Below, piece by piece: positions 26,104-34,238 of a stretch of DNA of 64,000 bases. The stretch covers positions 186,001 through 250,000 of the forward strand of contig QMIT01000005.1 in the NCBI GenBank assembly GCA_024434115.1. The letters are read 5' to 3'. The stretch comes from Chloroflexota bacterium (GTDB lineage Bacteria; Chloroflexota; Anaerolineae; Aggregatilineales; J027). Within the stretch, counting starts at the first letter, position 1. Each line of letters starts with the position of its first letter. The notes beneath the pieces are model-generated. The model was given only the letters and a program-made list of their open reading frames with translations, searched no databases and was not told where the DNA came from. Both the position numbers and the translations under genes were made by a program.

Positions 26104-26487
26104 TTATGCCTCTGCCCCTTCTTCAATCTCGGTGTTCTCATGTTGGGTCTGTTCCCGCCGTGCCAAGACCTCTTGAATATACTGGTCGCCCCAATCACGC
26201 ATCAACATAATAATCGGCTTGAGGCTGGCCCCAAATTCGGTCAGTGAATATTCGACTTTCGGTGGCACTTCGGCGTACACCTTTCGATGAATGACCCCAT
26301 CGCGCTCCAATTCGCGTAATTGATTGGTCAACATGCGATGGGTAATGCTGGGCATCAAGCGTTTTAACTCCCCAAAACGGCGCGTCTGCCCCAATAAATA
26401 AAATAGAATTGTGCCTTTCCACTTGCCGCCAATCACATCCATCGTCGCTTCGACGCTACAGCTAAACACCCCATAAGTGGATGTCAT
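26104..26487 (-). CDS. HxlR-family winged-helix transcriptional regulator
   Basis: This protein of about 127 residues has the HxlR pattern: CSVEATMDVIGGKWKGTILF, RFGELKRLMPSITHRMLTNQ, LRELERDGVIHRKVYAEVPP and KVEYSLTEFG. HxlR regulators often sense electrophiles through a cysteine near the N-terminus, and a cysteine is present there (FSCSVEA). ATG 26487 has GGAGGGGGG upstream, rather than the frame start at 26532. It is divergent from the zinc-less MDR oxidoreductase at 26611, which it probably controls. Confidence 0.88.
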   Translation of the reverse strand: MTSTYGVFSCSVEATMDVIGGKWKGTILFYLLGQTRRFGELKRLMPSITHRMLTNQLRELERDGVIHRKVYAEVPPKVEYSLTEFGASLKPIIMLMRDWGDQYIQEVLARREQTQHENTEIEEGAEA

Positions 26488-26610
26488 ATCCCCCCCTCCG
26501 TCCAATAGTATCATTCTCGATACTATATACAAAAAATGTGCATACTTTTAATGATAGCGCATATTGCCTACAATGAAAGTCAGATAATCGAAATTTAGGG
26601 AGGCCGTAGT

Positions 26611-27555
26611 ATGCAGACCATGAAAGCAATCCAGTATCATCAATTTGGCGACCCCGATGTCTTGGTTTATGAGGATGCGCCGAAGCCTGTTCCAGCCGAA
26701 GGGGAGGCGCTGGTTCGGGTTCACGCCGCCGGGGTTAATCCTGCCGATTGGAAACGCCGCCGAGGTCGCACACCGCCTGAACATGCCATTTTCCCGATGA
26801 TACCCGGTTGGGATATGTCGGGGGTGATCGAGGCAATCAACGCGCCACAATCCGAATTTAAAGTGGGTGATGCGGTCTATGGGATGATTCGTTTTCCCAC
26901 GCCGGGACTGACCTATGCCGAATACGTTGCAGCACCCCTAGAAGACTTGGTATTGAAACCGCACAACTTGACCCATATTGAAGCGGCAGCCGTTCCATTG
27001 GCAGCCCTCACCGTCTGGCAGGCGTTGTTTGATGTGGCGGGGTTACAGGCAGGCCAGCGCGTGTTGATTCAAGCGGCGGCGGGTGGTGTGGGTCATCTGG
27101 CGGTACAGATCGCCAAGCAGCATGGTGCATACGTCATCGGGACGGCCTCAGCACATAACACCGATTTTGTGCGTCAATTGGGGGCGGATGAGGTGATTGA
27201 TTACAATGCCAGCCCGCTCCATGAAGCTGTACGTGGGGTGGATGTCATTTTGGATTCGCTTGGGGGGGCAACCTTAGCCGATTCGCTGGGGCTATTGAAA
27301 CCGGGTGGTATCGCCGTCTCGATTGTGGACTGGAATCCCCCTGTCGAATTAGCCCAACAGATGGGGGTGCGTGTCCAGTCGCATTTGGTGAAATTGCATC
27401 AAGCCCAGTTGATCGAAATCACCCGGCTGATTGAAACAGGCAAGCTAACCCCACACGTAAGTACGGTGCTGCCTTTAGCCCAAGCACGCCAGTCGCACGA
27501 GATGATTGAAGGCAAACACACACGCGGCAAAATCATCTTGGATACCCTCGCCTAA
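26611..27555 (+). CDS. NADP-dependent quinone-oxidoreductase-like MDR protein
   Basis: This 314-residue medium-chain reductase lacks the structural zinc cysteines. It has the N-terminal GroES-like domain (MKAIQYHQFG, AAGVNPADWK) and the Rossmann motif in AAAGGVGHLAVQIAKQHGA, then a YxxK-type region. It reduces quinones or enones with NADPH. GGGAGG lies 6-8 bases before ATG 26611; ATG 26620 is also possible. The divergent HxlR gene 123 bases upstream makes an electrophile- or quinone-induced pair likely. Confidence 0.87.
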   Translation: MQTMKAIQYHQFGDPDVLVYEDAPKPVPAEGEALVRVHAAGVNPADWKRRRGRTPPEHAIFPMIPGWDMSGVIEAINAPQSEFKVGDAVYGMIRFPTPGLTYAEYVAAPLEDLVLKPHNLTHIEAAAVPLAALTVWQALFDVAGLQAGQRVLIQAAAGGVGHLAVQIAKQHGAYVIGTASAHNTDFVRQLGADEVIDYNASPLHEAVRGVDVILDSLGGATLADSLGLLKPGGIAVSIVDWNPPVELAQQMGVRVQSHLVKLHQAQLIEITRLIETGKLTPHVSTVLPLAQARQSHEMIEGKHTRGKIILDTLA

Positions 27556-27581
27556 TCGCCTCTGTTTTCAACCTAAAAACG

Positions 27582-27616
27582 TACAAGGTCAGCAGTCTGT
27601 TGGCCTTGTATTTATG
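27582..27616 (+). terminator. terminator of the oxidoreductase gene
   Basis: TACAAGG (27582-27588) pairs with CCTTGTA (27604-27610), extended by one more pair, followed by TTTATG. It lies 27 bases after the stop at 27555. Confidence 0.65.
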
Positions 27617-27874
27617 AATTTTGTAGAAATTCCTGAAACAAAAAACCTAATGCGTGACTTTTTTTGCGCAATTACGGTTTTCCACTATGATGGATATGGG
27701 GGGCTGAACCAACCCCAAAAAATATTCACCCCGCACGACACTCTTTAACACACAAATGCGACAAAAAAGAAGACCTAATGGTGCAATCGTTGTCGTAGCA
27801 AAGGAGTATGTGCTATTGAGGACGGGCGGAAGTGACCCATTTACGTATATTTTTAGCCGAAGGAGTCTAGTTCA
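27617..27874. other. upstream region of the 1293-residue surface protein, no gene recognised
   Basis: This 258-base region holds the promoter and leader of the downstream gene; AAGGAG stands about 10 bases before ATG 27875. A 47-codon frame from an ATG at about 27757 runs into the next gene out of frame and is not supported as a gene. I found no recognisable riboswitch or operator. Confidence 0.45.
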
Positions 27875-30800
27875 ATGGAGCAATGGAAGAAGTTAAGCCA
27901 ACAGCAGCAAATTGCCATTATCGCAGTGGCATTGGTGCTGATCGTGGTTGGCGCACTGCTGATTTTCAGCGGCGGCGACGACGACCTCTCTGGCACTGCT
28001 GGTGGCAGTGACCGAGATAGTGACGGAATTGTAGACGATCAGGACGCCTGCCCGGATGAAGCCGGTGCGGAATCGGCGCAAGGCTGCCCTGATGCGGATG
28101 GTGATGGTGTTAAAGACGCTGATGATGCGTGTCCTGCCGTTGCCAATTATGAACCCGATGCCATTGGTGATCCCTGCAATCCCGATGACAATGCCCAACC
28201 CACTGAAGCCGTGCCGACTGAAGAGGGCGGTGGTCAGGGTGGTGAACCTACCGAAGCTGCCCCTACTGAGGCAGTCCCAACCGAAGTCGTAACTGAGGCC
28301 GTACCCACCGAAGTGGTAACCGAAGCCGTGCCGACTGAAGAGGGCGGTGGTGGTCAGGGTGGTCAAGAAACTGAAGCTGCACCCACTGAAGCCGTACCTA
28401 CTGAAGAGGGTGGTGGTCAGGGTCAGCCCAATGATGGACGCCCGGATCGTTCTAGCCTCGAAGTAACAGGTCAATGCGTGGACGGCATTGCGCGTTTCCG
28501 CATCTATAACACGGGCGAACCCGGCAATGGCGATATGGTATCCCCAACGGCCTATCGTCTAATTGACGTAGCAACGGGTAATGTCCTCCAAAGCGGCCCC
28601 GTTCAACTGCTTGGCAACGGTGAGATGATTATCGAATGGTCGGGCGGCGGTGAAGTCCGTTTGGAAGCCGATCAACAGGTTGGACACCCCGGCAATAGTC
28701 GACCCAACACTGTTTTGAACTGCGGTTCGCCAACAGAGGTGCCCACTGAGGCTCCTACCGAAGTCCCAACCGAACAACCCACTGAAGTTCCAACTGAAGA
28801 GCCTACCGAAGAGCCAACTGAGGAACCCACTGAAATTCCTACGGAAGAACCCACTGAGGTTCCAACCGAGGAGCCTACCGAAGTCCCAACTGAGGTTCCA
28901 ACCGAAGTTCCGACGGAAGAACCCACCGAAGAACCCACCGAGCCGCCCACCGAAGTGAACCTGTTCCTAAGCGGTCACTGCAAGTATGGTGACGAAGGCT
29001 ACGAGAACTTCTTTGGTTCCTACTTCCTTATCGTCAACAACAGCCAAGTGGACGTTGATGTTGACTATCTGGTGACGAATGCCAGCAACACGATGATTGC
29101 TTCTGGTCGTGCCTACATTTTGGCGGTGGGTGCTCCCAATTTCGGCAACACCTTCGAAATCTTCCTCGCCAATATCTATGGCCCGTTGACCCTGACAGTG
29201 GATGGTGGACGCTACAGCTATTCTGAAAATTGCCAGCCGCCCGAACAACCCACTGAAGAACCGACGGAAGAACCCACCGAAGTCCCCACTGAGGTTCCAA
29301 CTGAAGAACCTACCGAACAACCCACCGAACCCCCATTGAGTTGCCAAACCAACAATCCAGATCGCCTCGACTGCTCCAGCTTGGAAGTGACGGGTGTCTG
29401 CGAAGCCAATGAAGCCGTCTTCACAATTACCAACACAGGTGAACCGGGTGATGGCGATATGCGTGCCCCAACTCAATGGCGCTTGATTGATGTGGCGACC
29501 AATACCATTATCTGGACGGGTGAAGTCAACCTCCCCGGTGGCGGTACCATGGAAATTCGCTGGCCCGGTGGTGGTGAAGTTCGCTTGGAAGCCGATCAAC
29601 AGATTGGTCATCCCGGCAGCAGCAATCCTAATGCGGTATTAAGCTGCGGTGAACCCACCGAAATACCCACTGAAGAGCCAACCGAAGAACCCACCGAAGC
29701 CCCAACCGAGGTTCCAACCGAAGTCCCCACTGAAGAACCGACTGAAGAACCCGAAGAGCCAGTCCTCACAGCGGACGGCTATTGCAAGGAAGAAGAAAAC
29801 TTCACGGGTGCGTACTTCATCATCACCAATCTCGGTGGCCCCATGACAACCGTGTCCACGTATATCGTCACCGATGGCGATGGCAACGTGCTGCAAACAG
29901 GTCCCGTGTTCTTGGGTGAGGCGGGTTCGCCCAACTTCGGCAACACGCTGGAAATCCATATCCCGAATTTCTATGGTGAAATCACCCTTGAGATTCCCGA
30001 CGCTGAGATAGAAATCACCTATACCTGCGTTGAACCCACCGAAGAGCCTACTGAAGAGCCAACGGAAGAACCCACCGAAGAACCGACTGAAGAGCCAACC
30101 GAACAACCCACTGAAGAACCCAATCCGCCTCAAATTGAAGCCGTTGGGTTGTGCAAGGAAGATGGTTCTGGTGTCTACTTCCAGATCACCAACAATGGTG
30201 GTGATATGCCCAAACCTTTGGCCTACACGGTCTCTAGCGACTTCCTCGGCTCCAATGTTGACCAGAGTCAGTTCCAACTGGGTGCGGGTGGTTCACTACC
30301 GCTCTACTATCCCTATGTACCCGGTACGCTGACCCTCACCATCGGCGATAATGAAGTCGTGGTGACTTCGATCTGCATCGAGCCAACCGAAGAGCCTACT
30401 GAAGAGCCTACTGAAGTGCCGACTGAAGTCCCCACCGAGGTTCCAACCGAAGTGCCGACTGAAATCCCAACAGAGGTTCCAACCGAAGAACCCACCGAAG
30501 AACCGACTGAAGTCCCCACCGAAACGCCAGCACCGACTGAGCCTCCAACTGAGGTTCCAACCGAAGTGCCCACTGAAATCCCGACTGAGGAACCCAAGCC
30601 TGAGTGCGGTTACACCATCGAAGATGCCAACGGCTTCCCGATTGTGGTGATGACCAATCCTGAAATGTGCTCCAACGAAGAACTGCCCAAGAACTGGACA
30701 CCACTGGAAAATACTCCGGCGGTCTGCCCTGACTGGCTGGTCTATCACACCAATCAAACGGGTGACTGGGAAGTGTTCCGTCTCGGTGAACTGCCCGACA

Positions 30801-31756
30801 GCCCCGGCGCTGATCCAAACCTGTCGAAGGGTGTTGGCCCACGTGTTTATGACATGGCCCCAACCCGCTCACCCAATGCCAAGTACATTGCCTTTGCCTC
30901 CAACCGCGATGGCAACTGGGAAATCTATGTCGGCACGGCGGATGGCACGTTCCAACAGCGTGTGACCTATACGCCCAACGCGATTGATGTTGACCCGATG
31001 TGGTCGCCCGATGGTGGCAGCATCGTCTATGAATCCGCGCGTGATGGCAATTGGGAACTGTACGTGGTGGATATTGCGACAGGTGTGGAAACGCGCTTGA
31101 CCGATAACCCCGCCAACGACATCAACGCCTTCTGGCATCCTGATGGCAGCAAGGTTCTTTTCCAGAGTGACCGCGATGGTGGCATTTGGCAGCTTTATGA
31201 ATTAACCCTTGCGACAGGGGATGTCGTGAAGTTGAGCGATGGCCTCGGCTACGACCATGATGCCTCCTACTCCTTCGATGGCACCAAGATCGTATTCCGC
31301 TCATATCGTGACGGTGCCCAAACCAGCGCGGTTTACATGATGAATGCTGACGGCACCAACGTCCAACTGATTTCGGATGTGGCGGGCGACGCGACCAATG
31401 CCGTGTTCTCACCCGGCGACGAAGTGATCGCTTACCAATCCGACGTGGATGGCGACCTTGACATCTACATCTATGAACTCAGCAGCGGCAAGACCCGCCT
31501 GTTGACCGACAATGCCATTCCAGACTATGCCCCCACGTGGTATTGCGAATCCACCACCATCGTCTGGACATCCGATGTGACGGGCGACCCGAACATCTTC
31601 TCAGTGGAAGCCCTGCCGATTGACGCACCCGCCCTCAAGGTGGAAACGGAAGCCGCGCAGTTGACCACCGACCCGAACGCCGATCAGTATCCGCAAAACG
31701 CCCCGGCAGAAGAAAATGCCAGCCGTCAGCGGTCACTCCCCTCGGCAGAGAAATAG
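27875..31756 (+). CDS. membrane-anchored modular surface protein, paralogue of the giant protein, with C-terminal beta-propeller
   Basis: This 1293-residue protein shares the layout of the giant protein at 6860-16036: basic tail, one membrane segment (about 13-32), TSP3-like Ca-binding repeats (about 44-105), and PTEVPTEE linkers. Five beta modules of about 90 residues alternate with such linkers. Two are of the type ending VGHPGNS or IGHPGSS and containing TGEPG(N/D)GDM; three are of the type of the giant protein's Cys-paired repeats (SGHCKYGDEG, ADGYCKEEEN, AVGLCKEDGS). A TolB/PD40-type propeller (about 908-1293) closes the chain. Its nucleotide sequence is very close to the giant gene's propeller, and both proteins end RQRSLPSAEK. 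It has no PKD repeats. Function is unknown; adhesion or cell-surface recognition is likely. Confidence 0.9.
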   Translation: MEQWKKLSQQQQIAIIAVALVLIVVGALLIFSGGDDDLSGTAGGSDRDSDGIVDDQDACPDEAGAESAQGCPDADGDGVKDADDACPAVANYEPDAIGDPCNPDDNAQPTEAVPTEEGGGQGGEPTEAAPTEAVPTEVVTEAVPTEVVTEAVPTEEGGGGQGGQETEAAPTEAVPTEEGGGQGQPNDGRPDRSSLEVTGQCVDGIARFRIYNTGEPGNGDMVSPTAYRLIDVATGNVLQSGPVQLLGNGEMIIEWSGGGEVRLEADQQVGHPGNSRPNTVLNCGSPTEVPTEAPTEVPTEQPTEVPTEEPTEEPTEEPTEIPTEEPTEVPTEEPTEVPTEVPTEVPTEEPTEEPTEPPTEVNLFLSGHCKYGDEGYENFFGSYFLIVNNSQVDVDVDYLVTNASNTMIASGRAYILAVGAPNFGNTFEIFLANIYGPLTLTVDGGRYSYSENCQPPEQPTEEPTEEPTEVPTEVPTEEPTEQPTEPPLSCQTNNPDRLDCSSLEVTGVCEANEAVFTITNTGEPGDGDMRAPTQWRLIDVATNTIIWTGEVNLPGGGTMEIRWPGGGEVRLEADQQIGHPGSSNPNAVLSCGEPTEIPTEEPTEEPTEAPTEVPTEVPTEEPTEEPEEPVLTADGYCKEEENFTGAYFIITNLGGPMTTVSTYIVTDGDGNVLQTGPVFLGEAGSPNFGNTLEIHIPNFYGEITLEIPDAEIEITYTCVEPTEEPTEEPTEEPTEEPTEEPTEQPTEEPNPPQIEAVGLCKEDGSGVYFQITNNGGDMPKPLAYTVSSDFLGSNVDQSQFQLGAGGSLPLYYPYVPGTLTLTIGDNEVVVTSICIEPTEEPTEEPTEVPTEVPTEVPTEVPTEIPTEVPTEEPTEEPTEVPTETPAPTEPPTEVPTEVPTEIPTEEPKPECGYTIEDANGFPIVVMTNPEMCSNEELPKNWTPLENTPAVCPDWLVYHTNQTGDWEVFRLGELPDSPGADPNLSKGVGPRVYDMAPTRSPNAKYIAFASNRDGNWEIYVGTADGTFQQRVTYTPNAIDVDPMWSPDGGSIVYESARDGNWELYVVDIATGVETRLTDNPANDINAFWHPDGSKVLFQSDRDGGIWQLYELTLATGDVVKLSDGLGYDHDASYSFDGTKIVFRSYRDGAQTSAVYMMNADGTNVQLISDVAGDATNAVFSPGDEVIAYQSDVDGDLDIYIYELSSGKTRLLTDNAIPDYAPTWYCESTTIVWTSDVTGDPNIFSVEALPIDAPALKVETEAAQLTTDPNADQYPQNAPAEENASRQRSLPSAEK

Positions 31757-31822
31757 TCTATCTCGCTAGGGTGGGGGGATGAACAATCCCTCCGCCTCTA
31801 TCGAAATACTGCGAAATTCACA

Positions 31823-31856
31823 GGCCGTCCTTGACAAACTCAGGGGCGGCTTTTTG
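31823..31856 (+). terminator. terminator of the 1293-residue protein gene
   Basis: GGCCGTCC (31823-31830) pairs with GGGGCGGC (31843-31850) with one internal mismatch, followed by TTTTTGCTTT. It lies about 65 bases after the stop at 31756. Confidence 0.75.
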
Positions 31857-31872
31857 CTTTGAAGACGCGATT

Positions 31873-32295
31873 TTAGTCAGGCCTCGGAGGAGGGTGGTTG
31901 TCTGCTTCAATCCAATTGCTTCTCGCCCTAATCAGGCGTTCTTGGTTCATCTTCAATCGTTCAATGGTTGCGCGTCCGATGGGGGTTTTGCCTAGAAGGA
32001 TCAGCCCATTGTCAGACCACTCGAAATGCTCGTACCAATGATGAATGCGTGGATTAAATAAGGGGACAACAGTGTCTGTTTCAGGGTCTTTTGCGCTGGT
32101 GGCGACTGCTTTGCTCAGATTACAACTTGAACAGGATAGACATAGATTATCGAGGTCATCCCCGCCATGTGGGTCAATGTGCTCAATGTGCATCGGTTGA
32201 CCTGTGTTATCTTCACAGGTTTGGCAATACTCACAGCACCCTTTTGCCCGCTCGAAAACCAACTGTTTGGTGGCTCTCCATGATGCTCTACTCAC
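31873..32295 (-). CDS. HNH endonuclease, partner of the small protein upstream
   Basis: This 140-residue protein is an HNH nuclease: CCEYCQTCEDN supplies zinc cysteines, and HIEHIDPHGGDDLDNLCLSC and CSSCNLSKA provide the His-Asn-Asn/His motif. After the core come LFNPRIHHWYEHF and GRATIERLKMNQ, which are standard for this subfamily. It overlaps the preceding small gene by 8 bases, so the two are co-translated. A second pair of the same design is at 61145-61824. Confidence 0.88.
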   Translation of the reverse strand: MSRASWRATKQLVFERAKGCCEYCQTCEDNTGQPMHIEHIDPHGGDDLDNLCLSCSSCNLSKAVATSAKDPETDTVVPLFNPRIHHWYEHFEWSDNGLILLGKTPIGRATIERLKMNQERLIRARSNWIEADNHPPPRPD

Positions 32296-32698
32296 GCTTT
32301 GCCAAATCCTTTGGCGAAACTTTATAACCCCGTCGGGTCAAAATCGCCGCCGCTTCGGATTTCCGCAGCATTAATCGCTGACCTCGATCAACCAGCCCTT
32401 CTAAGGCGATATATTCATCAGGGCTGATCGTGCCCAATGAGTTTTTGCCCATCAAGGCCTGCATCTGTGTTTGCTGCTCGTCCGGCATTTGTTCGCGGGC
32501 GATTGTCCAAAGAGCATCGTTGGACAAATGGTGGAGCGCTTGGAGTTCGGCTTCTTCGTCAGGCGGCAGTTGTGGCAGGGGCAGGGCGCTCTTAAGCCGA
32601 CTGAGCAAGACTACCTCAAGTGGTTGGGATGTGGTCTCGGCAATTTGCTGTGCTGCTTTGACCATTTCATCGGGAACCGTCAATGTAAAACTACTCAT
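32288..32698 (-). CDS. small partner protein of the HNH endonuclease
   Basis: This protein of about 136 residues starts with SSFTLTVPDEMVKAAQQIAE, a ribbon-helix-helix-like N-terminus that may bind DNA. The second half (LSNDALWTIAREQMPDEQQ to LRKSEAAAILTRRGYKV) matches a family seen next to HNH nucleases in cyanobacteria and Chloroflexota. Start at ATG 32698, seven bases after GGGAGG. By analogy with antitoxin or accessory pairs it could control or guide the nuclease; this is an inference. The stop overlaps the HNH start by 8 bases. Confidence 0.7.
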   Translation of the reverse strand: MSSFTLTVPDEMVKAAQQIAETTSQPLEVVLLSRLKSALPLPQLPPDEEAELQALHHLSNDALWTIAREQMPDEQQTQMQALMGKNSLGTISPDEYIALEGLVDRGQRLMLRKSEAAAILTRRGYKVSPKDLAKRE

Positions 32699-32934
32699 CA
32701 TGCATCCTCCCAGCAACTTTTCTTTTACTATGATACACAATTGTAGTCCATTTGTCCTACCGCTGGCCCATACCCTCCGAATCTGCCCACAGTGCGATTA
32801 GAATAGAAAAACTCAATTCATCGTGTCCGAATAACACCTGTCTAGCTGAAACTGCTAGGTTTTCTCAACCTCCTCTTGATTATTGGCATCCTAACGATGG
32901 TGCAAATTGGCGAGATTTTTATGGATACCCATTC

Positions 32935-32969
32935 GAAAAAACCCTCCTCAATGGATTTTGGGGAGGGTT
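32935..32969 (-). terminator. terminator of the peroxiredoxin gene
   Basis: AACCCTCC (32940-32947) pairs with GGAGGGTT (32962-32969). Read on the minus strand the stem is followed by TTTTTTCG. It lies 11 bases after the stop at 32980. Confidence 0.75.
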
Positions 32970-32979
32970 CTGCAACACT

Positions 32980-33549
32980 TTAACCGCGCAAATATTTTTC
33001 AATCGCCTCGAACGCCAAATGCTGACCGATGAGATCACTGTAGAAGGCCTCCACGATTTTGCCATCCGGCCCGATCAGAAAATCAGCGGGCATTCGGTAG
33101 AAATTGCTACCCGCTTCAGGCGTTAACTTGAATCCACGCTCGGCGGCCTCTTGGATACGCTGCTGTCCCAATGGATCGGCCATTGTTGCGTTGACCTTTT
33201 CCTCTGAAACCTCTACCCCATACAATTGATAGAGAGCCGCTGTCGGATCGGCGATAATGGGAAACGGGGCATCTTGTTTGGCAACATATTCCAAGATGCT
33301 GCTGCGTGGCGATTCAAACACCGCCAGCATTTCCAAACCCCGCGCATGATAGGTCGGATACTTCTCGATCAATTGATGCATACGCAGATTGCACAGCGCA
33401 CACGCCCCGTTGCGAAAAAAGGATAGCAGCAGAGGCTTACCACGATAGTGCTTGAGGCCAATCATTTCGCCAGTGGCAGTCTCGGCCTCAAAATCGGGGG
33501 CGCTGCTGCCAACCGTGAGGCGTGTGTTGATTTCGGGTACAATGGTCAT
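32980..33549 (-). CDS. AhpC/TSA-family peroxiredoxin-like thiol peroxidase
   Basis: This 189-residue cytoplasmic thioredoxin-fold protein has SAPDFEAETATGEMIGLKHYRG, the catalytic region SFFRNGACALCNLRMHQL with Cys50 and Cys53, and PAALYQLYGVE- and PADFLIGPDGKI-type segments. The second cysteine two residues away is an unusual CxxC for a peroxiredoxin. It reduces peroxides or hydroperoxides. It is divergent from a MarR-type regulator 89 bases away, an arrangement typical of organic-hydroperoxide-responsive pairs. Confidence 0.85.
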   Translation of the reverse strand: MTIVPEINTRLTVGSSAPDFEAETATGEMIGLKHYRGKPLLLSFFRNGACALCNLRMHQLIEKYPTYHARGLEMLAVFESPRSSILEYVAKQDAPFPIIADPTAALYQLYGVEVSEEKVNATMADPLGQQRIQEAAERGFKLTPEAGSNFYRMPADFLIGPDGKIVEAFYSDLIGQHLAFEAIEKYLRG

Positions 33550-33578
33550 AATCGGTCTCCCATAATTAGTCAGGTAAC

Positions 33579-33594
33579 TTGTCTATCTCGACAA
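33579..33594. promoter_or_regulatory. candidate MarR operator in the divergent peroxiredoxin/MarR region
   Basis: TTGTC-TATCTC-GACAA is a 16-base inverted repeat with perfect 5-base arms, centred between the two divergent genes. A related sequence with TTGTC (33617-33621) lies nearer the MarR gene. MarR proteins usually bind such short dyads over promoters. Confidence 0.5.
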
Positions 33595-33638
33595 TAGTAA
33601 GCCTACCTGTCTAAATTGTCAACTAGGAAAATGCTGCC

Positions 33639-34106
33639 ATGCCACCCAGCCAAAGTGAAATTCAGGAAGCCCGTAACACCAACATTGGCCGCCTATTCAT
33701 TCGTGCCCACCGCGATTTTCAACTCCGCAGCATCGAAAAATTGCAGGCCCTCGGTTATCACGACATCTCCACCACCCACGCGACGGTGCTGATGTATATT
33801 GACCTCAAAGGCACACGCATTATCACGCTTGCAGAACGGGCTGGCATGACCAAACAGTCTATGGGGCAGTTGGTGGGGGAGTTGGAAGGGGGGGGCTATG
33901 TCCAACGGACGCCCGACCCCGACGATAAACGGGCCGTCTTGGTACAGTTTACGGAAGCGGGCCGACAATTTTTGCAGGATGCCTATCATATCAAGCAGGC
34001 AATTGAGGCCGAATATATTGCCTTGCTGGGCGAGGATGGCTTTCGGATACTGCGTGAATTGTTGGCTCGCCTGCTTGAAACCAGTGTGCGTGAGCCAATA
34101 GAATAA
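33639..34106 (+). CDS. MarR-family transcriptional regulator
   Basis: This 155-residue protein has the MarR winged helix: RIITLAERAGMTKQSMGQLV (recognition region), LEGGGYVQRTPDPDDKRAVL (wing with DPDDKRA). It has no cysteine, so it is not a thiol-sensing OhrR type. It lies divergent from the peroxiredoxin gene with a candidate operator between them, so control of that gene and itself is likely. Confidence 0.87.
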   Translation: MPPSQSEIQEARNTNIGRLFIRAHRDFQLRSIEKLQALGYHDISTTHATVLMYIDLKGTRIITLAERAGMTKQSMGQLVGELEGGGYVQRTPDPDDKRAVLVQFTEAGRQFLQDAYHIKQAIEAEYIALLGEDGFRILRELLARLLETSVREPIE

Positions 34107-34238
34107 TTACCCCTGCTGCACCCAACTAGGTCGTCCTCAAAGACAGATCGTTCCACCGAAACAGGGGGACTTTTCCTCTAGGCGTCTTAGAATATAATCT
34201 GTTAGAAGTGTGAATCTTATTGGATAGGCAAGGGTGCG

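Noticed and set aside
27757-27900. Short frame before the 1293-residue protein (MRQKRRPNGAIVVVAKEYV)
   Set aside because: It overlaps the start of the large gene out of frame and has no ribosome site; a resemblance to the frame start at 18016 seems due to a shared A-rich stretch.
28730-30600. Repeated units that look like a CRISPR array or minisatellite
   Set aside because: The units are in-frame PTEVPTEE codons inside a long coding region, with no fixed repeat/spacer length and no cas genes.
32752-33126. Plus-strand frame with a protein-like piece (YWHPNDGANWRDFYGYPF)
   Set aside because: It runs through the peroxiredoxin terminator and into the gene on the other strand; no ribosome site or family match is apparent.
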